Positions 16,712-24,794 of a stretch of DNA of 64,000 nt are shown in pieces (the stretch's first letter is position 1; each line of letters starts with the position of its first letter). The notes beneath the pieces were generated by a model, which did not search any database, was not told the origin of the DNA, and saw nothing but the letters and a program-made list of their open reading frames with translations. The position numbers and the translations under genes are program-made. This DNA is from Atopostipes sp963558565 (GTDB lineage: Bacteria > Bacillota > Bacilli > Lactobacillales > Carnobacteriaceae_A). Location: positions 248,001 through 312,000 of the forward strand of contig CAUWGX010000001.1 of the NCBI GenBank assembly GCA_963558565.1, written 5' to 3'.

Positions 16712-17390
16712 TATGGATCAAACATACCTCGAGCGGTTAATTGAGTTTGGACCAGCGATGATGGAGAGCTTAGGTGAAACCGGTATTATGATGGTTTTTT
16801 CTGTCATTGCCGCAATCTTATTGGGTTTACCTTTAGGAACTTTTATCTTTTTAACCTCTAAAAATCGTCCTTTAGAAAACCGCGGACTCAATGAACTAAT
16901 GAACGCTTTAGTTAATATTATTCGTTCATTCCCTTTTTTATTGTTAGTAATCGTCATGCAACCTTTAATACGAACGATCTATGGACGTGCAACCGGTGAT
17001 CCTGTCGCTGCTTCGTTCCCCATGATGATTATCTCCATTGCTCTCTATGCCCGTTTTGTTGAACAATCTTTATTAGACATTCCAAAAGAAGTGACAGAAA
17101 CCGCGCAAGCTTTAGGAGCCACTATTCCGCAATACATTTTCAAATTCCTCTATGTTGAAGCAAGGAGTTCATTAATCATAGGGTTTACTACAGCTTTTGT
17201 AAGTTTTATCTCTTATTCGACGATTATGGGAGCAGTTGGCGGCGGCGGAATTGGTGACTTTGCTATTCGTTATGGTTATCATCGTTATGAAACGGATATT
17301 ATGTTTACAGCAATTGTGATTATTATTATTTTTGTACAAATTATTCAATGGGTAGGCTTAAAACTAGCACATAAATTAGATAGAAAATAA
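16701..17390 (+). CDS. metI: MetI-like ABC transporter permease
   Basis: The 229-residue permease has about five membrane helices and the EAA-type loop LDIPKEVTETAQALGATIPQYIFKF (about 130-155), typical of MetI. The N-terminal part (GPAMMESLGETGIMMVFSVI) and the AVGGGGIGDFAIRYGYHRYETD stretch also match the family. It overlaps metN by 11 bases, with GGGAGGTG inside the metN end, so translation is probably coupled. It forms the membrane channel of the importer. Confidence 0.92.
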   Translation: MVNNMDQTYLERLIEFGPAMMESLGETGIMMVFSVIAAILLGLPLGTFIFLTSKNRPLENRGLNELMNALVNIIRSFPFLLLVIVMQPLIRTIYGRATGDPVAASFPMMIISIALYARFVEQSLLDIPKEVTETAQALGATIPQYIFKFLYVEARSSLIIGFTTAFVSFISYSTIMGAVGGGGIGDFAIRYGYHRYETDIMFTAIVIIIIFVQIIQWVGLKLAHKLDRK

Positions 17391-17419
17391 TAGATGAAAA
17401 AATAATAGGAGGAAAAATT

Positions 17420-18277
17420 TTGTTAAGTAAAAAATTGAAGAGTATTTTAATAGTTGGTGCATCGTTCGTATTAGCAGCATGTGGAAATGGCGCAGAGGAA
17501 GAAAATAGTACGGGGAACACTGGTGAGGAAGAAACTCCTACAACTTTAGAAGTTGCTTCTCACCTACCACCAATGACAGATATTGTGGAAATTGCTGCAG
17601 AAAATATTGAAGAACCTTATTCGATTGAATTATTAGAAGTAACGGATAACGTTCAATATAATGACGCTGTTCAAAATAAAGAAGCTTATGCAAGTTTCGC
17701 ACAACATGAGCCTTTCATGGAACAATACAACGAAGCAAATGATGGGAATTTGGTGGCTCTCCAAACCATTTATGATCCGATCGTCAGTTTTTACTCCCCC
17801 GTCTATGATTCAGTAGAAGAAATTGAAGAAGGTGCAGAAGTTGCCATTCCCGGAGATGCTTCGAATGAAACACGTGCTTTATTAGTGTTGGCTGAACAAG
17901 ATTTAATTGAATTAGATGAAAGTGTTGACCCTGCTCAAGTGACGCTTGAAGATATTACTGAGAATCCATTAAACTTAGAATTTACTTCGATCGATTTATT
18001 AAACTTAACCGCTGCTTATGAAGATGGTATTGAATTAGTATTTAATTTACCGACTTATATTGCCAATATCGGTTTAACTCCTGGTGACGCACTCTTCTTA
18101 GAAGACCCGGACAATACATTATTTGCTTTAATTGTTGCAGTACATGAAGATAATGCAGACAATGAAGCGACAGACGCTTTGATCGATGCCTTTACTTCAC
18201 AAGAAGTATATGATTATTTAACAGAGTTATCCGAGGTGAACCATTTATACCCTGCTTTTGAAAATCCAGCAGAGTAA
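17420..18277 (+). CDS. metQ: MetQ-like substrate-binding lipoprotein
   Basis: The 285-residue protein has a lipoprotein signal peptide with lipobox LAACG (Cys21) and an acidic linker rich in Glu and Thr. The mature domain fits the NlpA/MetQ family: VASHLPPMTDIVEIAAENI, QNKEAYASFAQHEPFMEQYN and VAIPGDASNETRALLVLAEQ, the last being the hallmark phosphate/methionine-site segment. It captures the substrate outside the cell and hands it to MetI. The TTG start follows AGGAGG, 29 bases after metI. The mature protein is very acidic. Confidence 0.9.
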   Translation: MLSKKLKSILIVGASFVLAACGNGAEEENSTGNTGEEETPTTLEVASHLPPMTDIVEIAAENIEEPYSIELLEVTDNVQYNDAVQNKEAYASFAQHEPFMEQYNEANDGNLVALQTIYDPIVSFYSPVYDSVEEIEEGAEVAIPGDASNETRALLVLAEQDLIELDESVDPAQVTLEDITENPLNLEFTSIDLLNLTAAYEDGIELVFNLPTYIANIGLTPGDALFLEDPDNTLFALIVAVHEDNADNEATDALIDAFTSQEVYDYLTELSEVNHLYPAFENPAE

Positions 18278-18296
18278 GTTTTAAATATTCATCAAT

Positions 18297-18338
18297 AAAA
18301 AGACAAACTTAAGCTATACGCTAAGTTTGTCTTTTTTT
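18297..18338. terminator. Bidirectional terminator
   Basis: AAAGACAAACTTA pairs with TAAGTTTGTCTTT between convergent metQ and the RclA-like gene, with T runs on both strands. Confidence 0.85.
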
Positions 18339-18344
18339 AATCTT

Positions 18345-19715
18345 TTATTCAACATTTCCATATAGATCATTTAAACCTTCGGCCATCGCTGGATGCGTAA
18401 AGATCTGGTTAGCAAGCGTTTGGTAAGTGAGTTTTCCTTTCATTGCTGTCGCAATAAGATTAATCACTTCTGAACTTTCTTCAGCAAATAAAACAGTGCC
18501 TAATATTTGATCTGTATCGGCATCAATGACGGCTTTGTATAACCCCACTTTATGGTCTAATATTTTCGCTCGTGGAATAGATGCTGCCGGAAGACTAGCT
18601 ACCTTAATCTCATAACCATGAGCACGCGCTTCTTTTTCTGTTAGCCCGACTGATGATAAAGGCGGATGAATAAAAGTAGCAGCCGGTACATATTTCCGTT
18701 CGGCTAAATCATAAGAACCATCGCCATATAATTGACTGATCACAATTCGATAATCATCGAGTGAAAGATAAGTATGTTGCGGACCTCCATTTACATCACC
18801 TAAAGCATAAATATGTTTTTTATTGGTCTGGAGACGTTTATTGATCTGAATGGATTCGTCTTCTGCTAGAATAACATCCGCTGCTTCTAAATTTAATCCC
18901 TGAACGTTTGGATGGCGTCCAACCGCTACTAATATTTTATCTGTCTGGAGCGTCTCTTTGGTCTCCTTTTGTTCATAAGTAAGCACGATCGCTTCCTCTT
19001 CTTTGTCGATCTGAGCGGTTTCTGCATCAAATAAAAAGGTAATGCCCATGTCTTCTAAAGCTTCCAACACTGCCTGAGCCACATCTCTATCTTCTGCTTT
19101 TAAAAACTCTTCTCTTGGCAAATGAGACAATAAAGTCACCTTTGAACCGAATTGGGCATAAATAGAAGCAAATTCTAACCCGATATTTCCATCCCCAATA
19201 ATGGTTAATCTTTCAGGAAATTCTTCATCATCCATAAGTGTTTCAGAAGTATGAATATTTTCTCCATCGATTTCTAAGCCTGGAATCGCAGGTATATTAG
19301 GACGTGATCCTGTGTTAATGAAGATACGCTCCGCTTCATAAGTTATCACATCCCCATCGTGTAACACAATTTCTACTTGATGGTCATTCACAAAAGAAGC
19401 TTCGCCATCAATAACTTTAACATTTTCAGTTTCATTTACATTGTCATAATTCGCTTCATTTAATTGGTCAATCAATGCTTTTTTCTCCTGGATTGCCTTT
19501 GTATAATATTCAGCATCCACTACATTTTCTGGTTTTCTTTTTGCAAGGGTGGCTAATTTTTTACTCGGAATACAAGCCACATTGATACAAGTTCCTCCGT
19601 ACATTTTGGGGTCTTTCTCTATCACTATTGTCGTTTCTCCACGATTACCAAGATCTTGAGCAAGGGTTTTACCTGCTTTCCCAAAACCAATCACAATATT
19701 TTTTACTTTATTCAT
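18345..19715 (-). CDS. Pyridine nucleotide-disulfide oxidoreductase, RclA/YkgC-like
   Basis: The 456-residue flavoenzyme of the glutathione/mercuric reductase family has FAD motif IVIGFGKAGKTLAQDLG, the redox pair GGTCINVACIPSKK (Cys-x4-Cys, about 42-47), NAD(P) site LTIIGDGNIGLEFASIYAQFG and second FAD motif HIYALGDVNGG. The C-terminal dimer domain has the His-Pro pair IFTHPAMAEGL. These features fit LAB oxidoreductases annotated RclA/YkgC, which deal with copper and reactive chlorine; mercury reductase is less likely without MerA extras. Codons continue to 19790, but AGGAAG is placed for the ATG at 19715. Confidence 0.85.
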   Translation of the reverse strand: MNKVKNIVIGFGKAGKTLAQDLGNRGETTIVIEKDPKMYGGTCINVACIPSKKLATLAKRKPENVVDAEYYTKAIQEKKALIDQLNEANYDNVNETENVKVIDGEASFVNDHQVEIVLHDGDVITYEAERIFINTGSRPNIPAIPGLEIDGENIHTSETLMDDEEFPERLTIIGDGNIGLEFASIYAQFGSKVTLLSHLPREEFLKAEDRDVAQAVLEALEDMGITFLFDAETAQIDKEEEAIVLTYEQKETKETLQTDKILVAVGRHPNVQGLNLEAADVILAEDESIQINKRLQTNKKHIYALGDVNGGPQHTYLSLDDYRIVISQLYGDGSYDLAERKYVPAATFIHPPLSSVGLTEKEARAHGYEIKVASLPAASIPRAKILDHKVGLYKAVIDADTDQILGTVLFAEESSEVINLIATAMKGKLTYQTLANQIFTHPAMAEGLNDLYGNVE

Positions 19716-19811
19716 TTTCTTTCTTCCTGCCTTTCTTTTAAATTTATAATTATTCTTATCGTAAAGCTTGCGAATAATGATTACAATCAAACTGTCTTAA
19801 GGCGCTCTTTA

Positions 19812-19858
19812 AAGTAAAAAAAGGCACTAGCCCTTTATTAAAGAACTAATGCCTTTTA
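19812..19858 (-). terminator. Terminator after dps
   Basis: GGCATTAG pairs with CTAGTGCC with additional AT pairs, followed on the minus strand by TTTTTTT. Confidence 0.8.
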
Positions 19859-19867
19859 AGTTTAAAT

Positions 19868-20329
19868 TTATGCGTCTGCTTCTTTTCCTAAATAGGCTTT
19901 TAACATCCAAATATGTTTGTCCACGTCGTCCTTCATGGCAATTAACATATCATTTGAAGGGAAATCTTCATGTTCATCAGTGAGTAAAATACCTTCCGCT
20001 AATGATTGACCGATTGTTTCTAAGTCTGTCACAACGGCTTCGACCATTTGATCTTGTGATAGGTTTTTATCTTCTACATTTTCTTTAATAACCGAATGAT
20101 CAATGAACTCTTGGAGTGTAGCATAAGGTTCTCCGCCTATTGCTAATAAACGTTCAGCCACTAGATCTAAATTATCAGTTGTTTCATCATACAATTCTTC
20201 AAATTGTTCATGCAAAGTGAAGAAATGAGAACCTTTCACATACCAATGAAATTGATGGAGTCGAATATAAAACTGTCCTTGTGTAGCCACCACTGTGTTC
20301 AAAAAGTCTTTTACGTCTGTGCTTACCAT
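19868..20329 (-). CDS. dps: Dps-family ferritin-like protein
   Basis: The 153-residue four-helix protein has the inter-subunit ferroxidase site in FYIRLHQFHWYVKGSHFFTLHEQFEELYD (His/His/Asp/Glu, about 22-50). It oxidises and stores iron, protecting DNA from Fenton chemistry in a dodecamer. The N-terminus is short and lacks the Lys-rich tail of E. coli Dps. AGGAGG precedes the ATG. I see no clear PerR box in the upstream 100 bases. Confidence 0.92.
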   Translation of the reverse strand: MVSTDVKDFLNTVVATQGQFYIRLHQFHWYVKGSHFFTLHEQFEELYDETTDNLDLVAERLLAIGGEPYATLQEFIDHSVIKENVEDKNLSQDQMVEAVVTDLETIGQSLAEGILLTDEHEDFPSNDMLIAMKDDVDKHIWMLKAYLGKEADA

Positions 20330-20420
20330 AAATATTTTCCTCCTTATTAATTTATGTACAAATAAAGGTTACCACTTAAATAGAACCATTACAAACAAAA
20401 GCCCTTTCTTTTGTAGGAAA

Positions 20421-20464
20421 AATAAAAAACCTCGATTTGACTAAGAAATCAAATCAAGGATTTT
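20421..20464 (-). terminator. Terminator after pcp operon
   Basis: CCTTGATTTGA pairs with TCAAATCGAGG, and TTTTTTATTTTT follows on the minus strand. Confidence 0.85.
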
Positions 20465-20476
20465 TAATTCATCGAA

Positions 20477-21124
20477 CTAGTGAGTAGCTCCACCGATTGT
20501 TTTGAGGTCTTCTTTCCCATCAAAGTCGATGATTGCTTGTAAACCTGCCGTAATGCCCTGAACGATATCATCTAAAGCCATAGATGGCGTATTTGGACGA
20601 TCTAAGACTTGCTCAGGTAAGAACGGAATGTGCATGAATCCAGCTTTTACTTCTGGATAATCCGTCATGGTTAAATAAAGCGTTTGATACATAATATGGT
20701 TACAGACAAAGGTTCCCGCTGTATTTGAAACAGCTGCTGGTATATTTTCTTTTTTCATGTAGTTTACCATTGCTTTAACGGGTAACTTACTAAAGTAAGC
20801 CGGCTCTCCGTCTGCTTGAATCGCTTGATCAATCGGTTGCTGGCCTTCGTTATCTTCAATCCGTGCGTCATCCATATTAATCGCTACTCGCTCAGGGGTT
20901 AATTCAGCTCGACCACCTGCTTGACCAACATTTAAAACATAATCTGGTTGTTCTTTTGCAATCGCCTCACGAACGACGTCCGCACTTTTATAAAATACGG
21001 TAGGGATTTCAAGTTTAACAATTTCTACCCCATCTATTTCATCCGGTAAAAGTTTAACTGCCTCAATCGCTGGATTGATTGAATCGTCTCCAAAGGGATC
21101 GAAGCCTGTGACTAATATTTTCAT
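20477..21124 (-). CDS. pcp: Pyroglutamyl-peptidase I
   Basis: This 215-residue cysteine peptidase removes N-terminal pyroglutamate from peptides. It has the catalytic residues in GGRAELTPERVAINMDDARI (Glu, about 80), SNTAGTFVCNHIMYQ (Cys, about 143) and GFMHIPFLPEQ (His, about 167). It is the last gene of an operon with DUF969 and DUF979 membrane proteins. AGGAGG lies before the ATG. Confidence 0.95.
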   Translation of the reverse strand: MKILVTGFDPFGDDSINPAIEAVKLLPDEIDGVEIVKLEIPTVFYKSADVVREAIAKEQPDYVLNVGQAGGRAELTPERVAINMDDARIEDNEGQQPIDQAIQADGEPAYFSKLPVKAMVNYMKKENIPAAVSNTAGTFVCNHIMYQTLYLTMTDYPEVKAGFMHIPFLPEQVLDRPNTPSMALDDIVQGITAGLQAIIDFDGKEDLKTIGGATH

Positions 21125-21136
21125 AAAAAATTCCTC

Positions 21137-22060
21137 CTAAAATGCCCAGAAATACATCAGTAATACGTGAACAACTGCCATGCCTAAAGCAATGGGAAGT
21201 TGTGCTTTAATTACTCCATATTCCTCTTTCATCTCTAATAATGCTACAGGTAAAACGTTAAAATTTCCAGCCATTGGGGTCATTAAGGTTCCACAGTAAC
21301 CTGCCGTCATTGCAAGGGCTCCGGCAATCACTGGATCGCCACCAATCGCGAAAACAAATGGAACACCGATGCCAGCAGTAATGACTGTAAAGGCGGCAAA
21401 GGCATTACCCATAATCATTGTAAAGAGCATCATACCTAAAACATACGCCAATGACCCCATAAGAGCACTACCTGCTGGGAAGACAGTACCAATTAAGCCA
21501 GCTACAAGGTCGCCAACGCCTGCTTCCACAAAAATAATTCCTAATGCTGCTAACAATTGCGGTAAAATACTGGTTGTTCCTACTTGTTGTACCATTCGAT
21601 TGGACTCGTCTAAAACTTCATTAGTTGAAGGTTTAAATATCACGAGCGCCAAGATTAAGGATAGAAAAGCACCAATCCCAATCACAGATGCACTTGATTC
21701 TGGGATTAACCATGAAATGACAATCGCAGAGACAGCCATCAAAATAACTGGAGCGAAAATCATATTCCCAATTTTCCGAGCGCCTTCTTCCGCTTTTTTA
21801 GTGTCTTCTTGGTACTCTTCACTACCCCCAAATTGGTTAAATAAAGTAATCACACCTAATCCAACCACTAGTATTCCTGAAATCATTGCCGGTAACCAGC
21901 GACCAAAAATAAATAAAATACCTAATATTCCCCAGAAAATAGCTGTACCGATATTTTTATCATTTGTTTGATCTTTGACTGAACGATAACCCGAATAAGC
22001 AAACATAAGACCAGCTACCATAAAGAAAAATTCTAAAAGATAATCAAAAAATATTTCCAT
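21137..22060 (-). CDS. DUF979 membrane protein
   Basis: The 307-residue hydrophobic protein has about nine membrane segments and conserved patches (LGMMLFTMIMGNAFAAFTVI, AGYCGTLMTPMAGNFNVLPVALLEMK). The start codon overlaps the end of the DUF969 gene and pcp follows by 12 bases. The DUF969-DUF979-pcp order recurs across Firmicutes, so the pair is probably a transporter for 5-oxoproline or pyroglutamyl peptides. That role is inference. Confidence 0.88.
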   Translation of the reverse strand: MEIFFDYLLEFFFMVAGLMFAYSGYRSVKDQTNDKNIGTAIFWGILGILFIFGRWLPAMISGILVVGLGVITLFNQFGGSEEYQEDTKKAEEGARKIGNMIFAPVILMAVSAIVISWLIPESSASVIGIGAFLSLILALVIFKPSTNEVLDESNRMVQQVGTTSILPQLLAALGIIFVEAGVGDLVAGLIGTVFPAGSALMGSLAYVLGMMLFTMIMGNAFAAFTVITAGIGVPFVFAIGGDPVIAGALAMTAGYCGTLMTPMAGNFNVLPVALLEMKEEYGVIKAQLPIALGMAVVHVLLMYFWAF

Positions 22061-22746
22061 CAGCTACGGTCACCCGCTTTCTTATGTTTTTTACTTAATT
22101 GACGGTCAAACCAAACATTATAAAGAATGCTCATAAACAAAGCAATCAATGCCACTACTAACGAAGCAACCGCAATACTGGCAGCAGGCGCATGATAACC
22201 TAATGAGTCTAAGGTTCCAGCAATCAATAAAGTTCCTGCAGCTCCTACAAAAGTATTTTGAGCGTAGAAGTTTCCTATATTTTCCATTGCCGCTGCTTGA
22301 GCTTTAATGCGTTCTTTCGTTTTTTCATCGACATCATCATAGTTCGCCACAGCTGATGCTTGAGCCATGGGTTCAATAATTGGACGAATAAGTTGTGGAT
22401 GTCCACCTAATCTTAAAGAAAATAGGCCCGATGCTTCTCGAATAAATAAATAAAGGGACAAAAATCTTCCGACTGTTAATCCTTGTATCTTATCGATTAA
22501 ATGAACCGCTTGCTCTTTCAAACCATATCTTTCGGATAAACCAATCATAGTAAGGGTAAGTACAAATAAAGTAACTAACCGATTTTCGGTAAATCCTTGC
22601 CCTAACAGTGTTAGAACTTCTGTAAAAGATAAACCGCTTACTAGACCCGTCACTAAACCAGCAATAATAACGACAGCAATGGTATCAATTTTCAAAATAA
22701 ATCCAATCACTATAATTACTATCCCGATTAACGGTAAATATTCCAT
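22060..22746 (-). CDS. DUF969 membrane protein
   Basis: The 228-residue protein has about six membrane segments and conserved stretches (VTGLVSGLSFTEVLTLLGQGF, LGGHPQLIRPIIEPMAQASA, MENIGNFYAQNTFVGAAGTLLIAGTL). It is the first gene of the DUF969-DUF979-pcp operon and probably forms one transporter with DUF979. AAAGGAG precedes the ATG, and a probable extended -10 (TGGTAAAAT) lies some 30 bases upstream. Confidence 0.88.
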   Translation of the reverse strand: MEYLPLIGIVIIVIGFILKIDTIAVVIIAGLVTGLVSGLSFTEVLTLLGQGFTENRLVTLFVLTLTMIGLSERYGLKEQAVHLIDKIQGLTVGRFLSLYLFIREASGLFSLRLGGHPQLIRPIIEPMAQASAVANYDDVDEKTKERIKAQAAAMENIGNFYAQNTFVGAAGTLLIAGTLDSLGYHAPAASIAVASLVVALIALFMSILYNVWFDRQLSKKHKKAGDRS

Positions 22747-22868
22747 AGTCTTTTATCTCCTTTCAAATAATGTAATATATTTTACCACATTTTATTTGAA
22801 ATTAAAAATACTGATATGAAGGAAAAACGCTTTCGCTTCAAGGGTTAGACAGGAATACTTTTCTATTT

Positions 22869-23495
22869 TCAATGCTTCCAACCATAAGTTTCTAAATCTA
22901 TTGGGCCTCTTCGGCGAGATACATAAGGATTTTCTTTTACGATATATCTTAAAGGAGCTTCCGTCCATTCTTCTTTATTGGGGATGCCGATACGTGGCGT
23001 TTTCATAATTTCTTTGGCTGTTCTTTTCGTTGAAAAATCAATCGATAACGGGGGCTCGATAATAGAACGACCATATTCTTCCATTGAAATCCCCATGGCC
23101 TGTGTCATTTTACCTGGTCCATTCGTTAATTCATACCCTGTTTTGCCTCGTCTAGCTTCCATTAATTCAATTCCCTGTTCAGGTTGGACAGCACGGATTA
23201 AAACAGCTTCAGGTTCTCCTATTTCTTTCGTTGTGATGTTCAACAATAAGTTCCCCATCATGTTGTAGATGTAAATCGTTCCTGCTTGATCATACATCGC
23301 CTCTACTCGAGGTGTTTTACGCCACTGGTAAGTATGTGCAGCCATATCTCTAACTCCTAGATAAGCTTCCGTTTCTACAATCCAGCCAGTGGTTATTCCT
23401 TCTGGAGTTTCTGAGATAAGTTTTCTACCTAATAAATTCTTCGCAACTTCAATCGTTGACCATTGACTATCTGTTATATCAAAAATTCTTCTCAT
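22869..23495 (-). CDS. DNA-3-methyladenine glycosylase (AAG/MPG type)
   Basis: The 208-residue protein removes alkylated purines and hypoxanthine from DNA. It has the AAG features NLLGRKLISETPEGITTGWIVETEAYLG (with the catalytic Glu in VETEAYLG), RVEAMYDQAGTIYIYNMMGN and NGPGKMTQAMGI. The start codon is five bases after the threonine aldolase stop and its ribosome site is weak (AGAAAG), so it may be translationally coupled. Confidence 0.92.
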   Translation of the reverse strand: MRRIFDITDSQWSTIEVAKNLLGRKLISETPEGITTGWIVETEAYLGVRDMAAHTYQWRKTPRVEAMYDQAGTIYIYNMMGNLLLNITTKEIGEPEAVLIRAVQPEQGIELMEARRGKTGYELTNGPGKMTQAMGISMEEYGRSIIEPPLSIDFSTKRTAKEIMKTPRIGIPNKEEWTEAPLRYIVKENPYVSRRRGPIDLETYGWKH

Positions 23496-23500
23496 ACTTT

Positions 23501-24535
23501 CTAAAGTTTATTTATATCCTCAATGAGTGCGTCGACATTTTCGATCGCTGTTGCCCAGCTCGTACATATCCGAACCACACTATATCTTTCATCTTCTTCT
23601 TCGAATAAAAGGAGGCTATATTTTTCTTGTAGTTGATTTATTTGATCTTCATTCAAAATTGGAAAAAGTTGGTTCGTATAAGCTTCATACTTTAATTGGA
23701 TGCCTTGAGCAACCAAGGCTTCTTTAATACGCATGGCTTGTGTGGCTGCATATTTTGAAATTTCAAAATATAAGTCTTCTTCAAAGAGGACTTCGAATTG
23801 GATCCCTAATGCTCTCCCTTTAGCGAGCAAAGCGCCTTTTTGTTTCATGACTGTTTTAAAACCACGCTGGATCTCTTCATTATTGATGACCACAGCTTCG
23901 CCGAACAGTGCACCTATTTTAGTACCTCCGATATAAAAGACATCACTTAAATTTGTCAAATCATGTAAGGTTACTTCATTTGTTTCGGCCACTAATCCAT
24001 ACCCAAGTCTTGCGCCATCGATAAATAATTTCATATTATAATCTTCGCACACGGTCTTTAAAGCTTTCAATTCTTCTTTTGAGTATAAAGTCCCTGTTTC
24101 GGTTGGATTGGATAAATAAACCATCCCGGGTTGAACTTTATGAAAGTTAGCCGGATTCCTTTCATAACTTTCAGCTAGCTGTTGCACATCTTCAGCATAA
24201 ATTTTTCCGTCTTCACTTGGTAGCGGCAATAATTTATGGCCAACTGCTTCGATCGCCCCTGCCTCAAGATTCAAGATATGACCGCTATCCGCCGTAATGA
24301 CGCCCTGGTATGGACGTAAAGAGGCTGCAATCACTATTAAATTTGTTTGCGTGCCGGATGAAATGAAATGTACATCCACATCTTCTCGCTTTAGTGCTTT
24401 TTTTATATGTTTTTTTGCGTTTTTTGTGTATGAATCGAGACCATAACCTGGAGCTTGTTCTCTGTTCGTTTGCATGAGACGCTCTAGAATTTGTTCATGC
24501 GCGCCCTCAGTATAATCATTATCAAAAAGAATCAT
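23501..24535 (-). CDS. Threonine aldolase family PLP enzyme
   Basis: The 344-residue fold-type I PLP enzyme has FDNDYTEGAHEQILERL at the start, the PLP Lys in DVFYIGGTKIGALFGEA (about 201-217) and the aspartate pair LFIDGARLGYG. It is the LtaE/beta-eliminating lyase family, which cleaves threonine to glycine and acetaldehyde. AGGAGG precedes the ATG, and the AAG gene follows at once. Confidence 0.88.
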   Translation of the reverse strand: MILFDNDYTEGAHEQILERLMQTNREQAPGYGLDSYTKNAKKHIKKALKREDVDVHFISSGTQTNLIVIAASLRPYQGVITADSGHILNLEAGAIEAVGHKLLPLPSEDGKIYAEDVQQLAESYERNPANFHKVQPGMVYLSNPTETGTLYSKEELKALKTVCEDYNMKLFIDGARLGYGLVAETNEVTLHDLTNLSDVFYIGGTKIGALFGEAVVINNEEIQRGFKTVMKQKGALLAKGRALGIQFEVLFEEDLYFEISKYAATQAMRIKEALVAQGIQLKYEAYTNQLFPILNEDQINQLQEKYSLLLFEEEDERYSVVRICTSWATAIENVDALIEDINKL

Positions 24536-24705
24536 GCTTATGCCCTCCTATATTTCGTTTGGGAATTACAACACGATTCATTTTACAAAAAACCATTCAT
24601 GAGAGCAACTTTTAGGAGGGAAAACCAACTCTTTCCTTTTACACACAATATGCAGGGCGGCTGAGTTTTTACCCGCATTCTATTTCATAACTCACACGCC
24701 AGGAA

Positions 24706-24719
24706 GGAAAGCGTTTACA
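24706..24719. promoter_or_regulatory. cre site (CcpA operator) at cstA promoter
   Basis: GGAAAGCGTTTACA differs from the cre consensus TGWNANCGNTNWCA at the first base only. It overlaps the -35 box TTTACA of the cstA promoter, a position expected to repress under good carbon supply. Confidence 0.7.
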
Positions 24720-24742
24720 ATATCTATTTTTTGTGTTATCTT
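24714..24742 (+). promoter_or_regulatory. Promoter of cstA
   Basis: TTTACA (24714-24719) and TATCTT (24737-24742) are 17 bases apart, about 50 bases before the start codon. Confidence 0.65.
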
Positions 24743-24794
24743 GAATCCGTAATGGGGTGTATAAATATCATACTATAAAAGAGGAGTGGAAAAT

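Noticed and set aside
22822..22835. cre-like sequence upstream of the DUF969 operon
   Set aside because: It has three mismatches at conserved positions; too weak to call.
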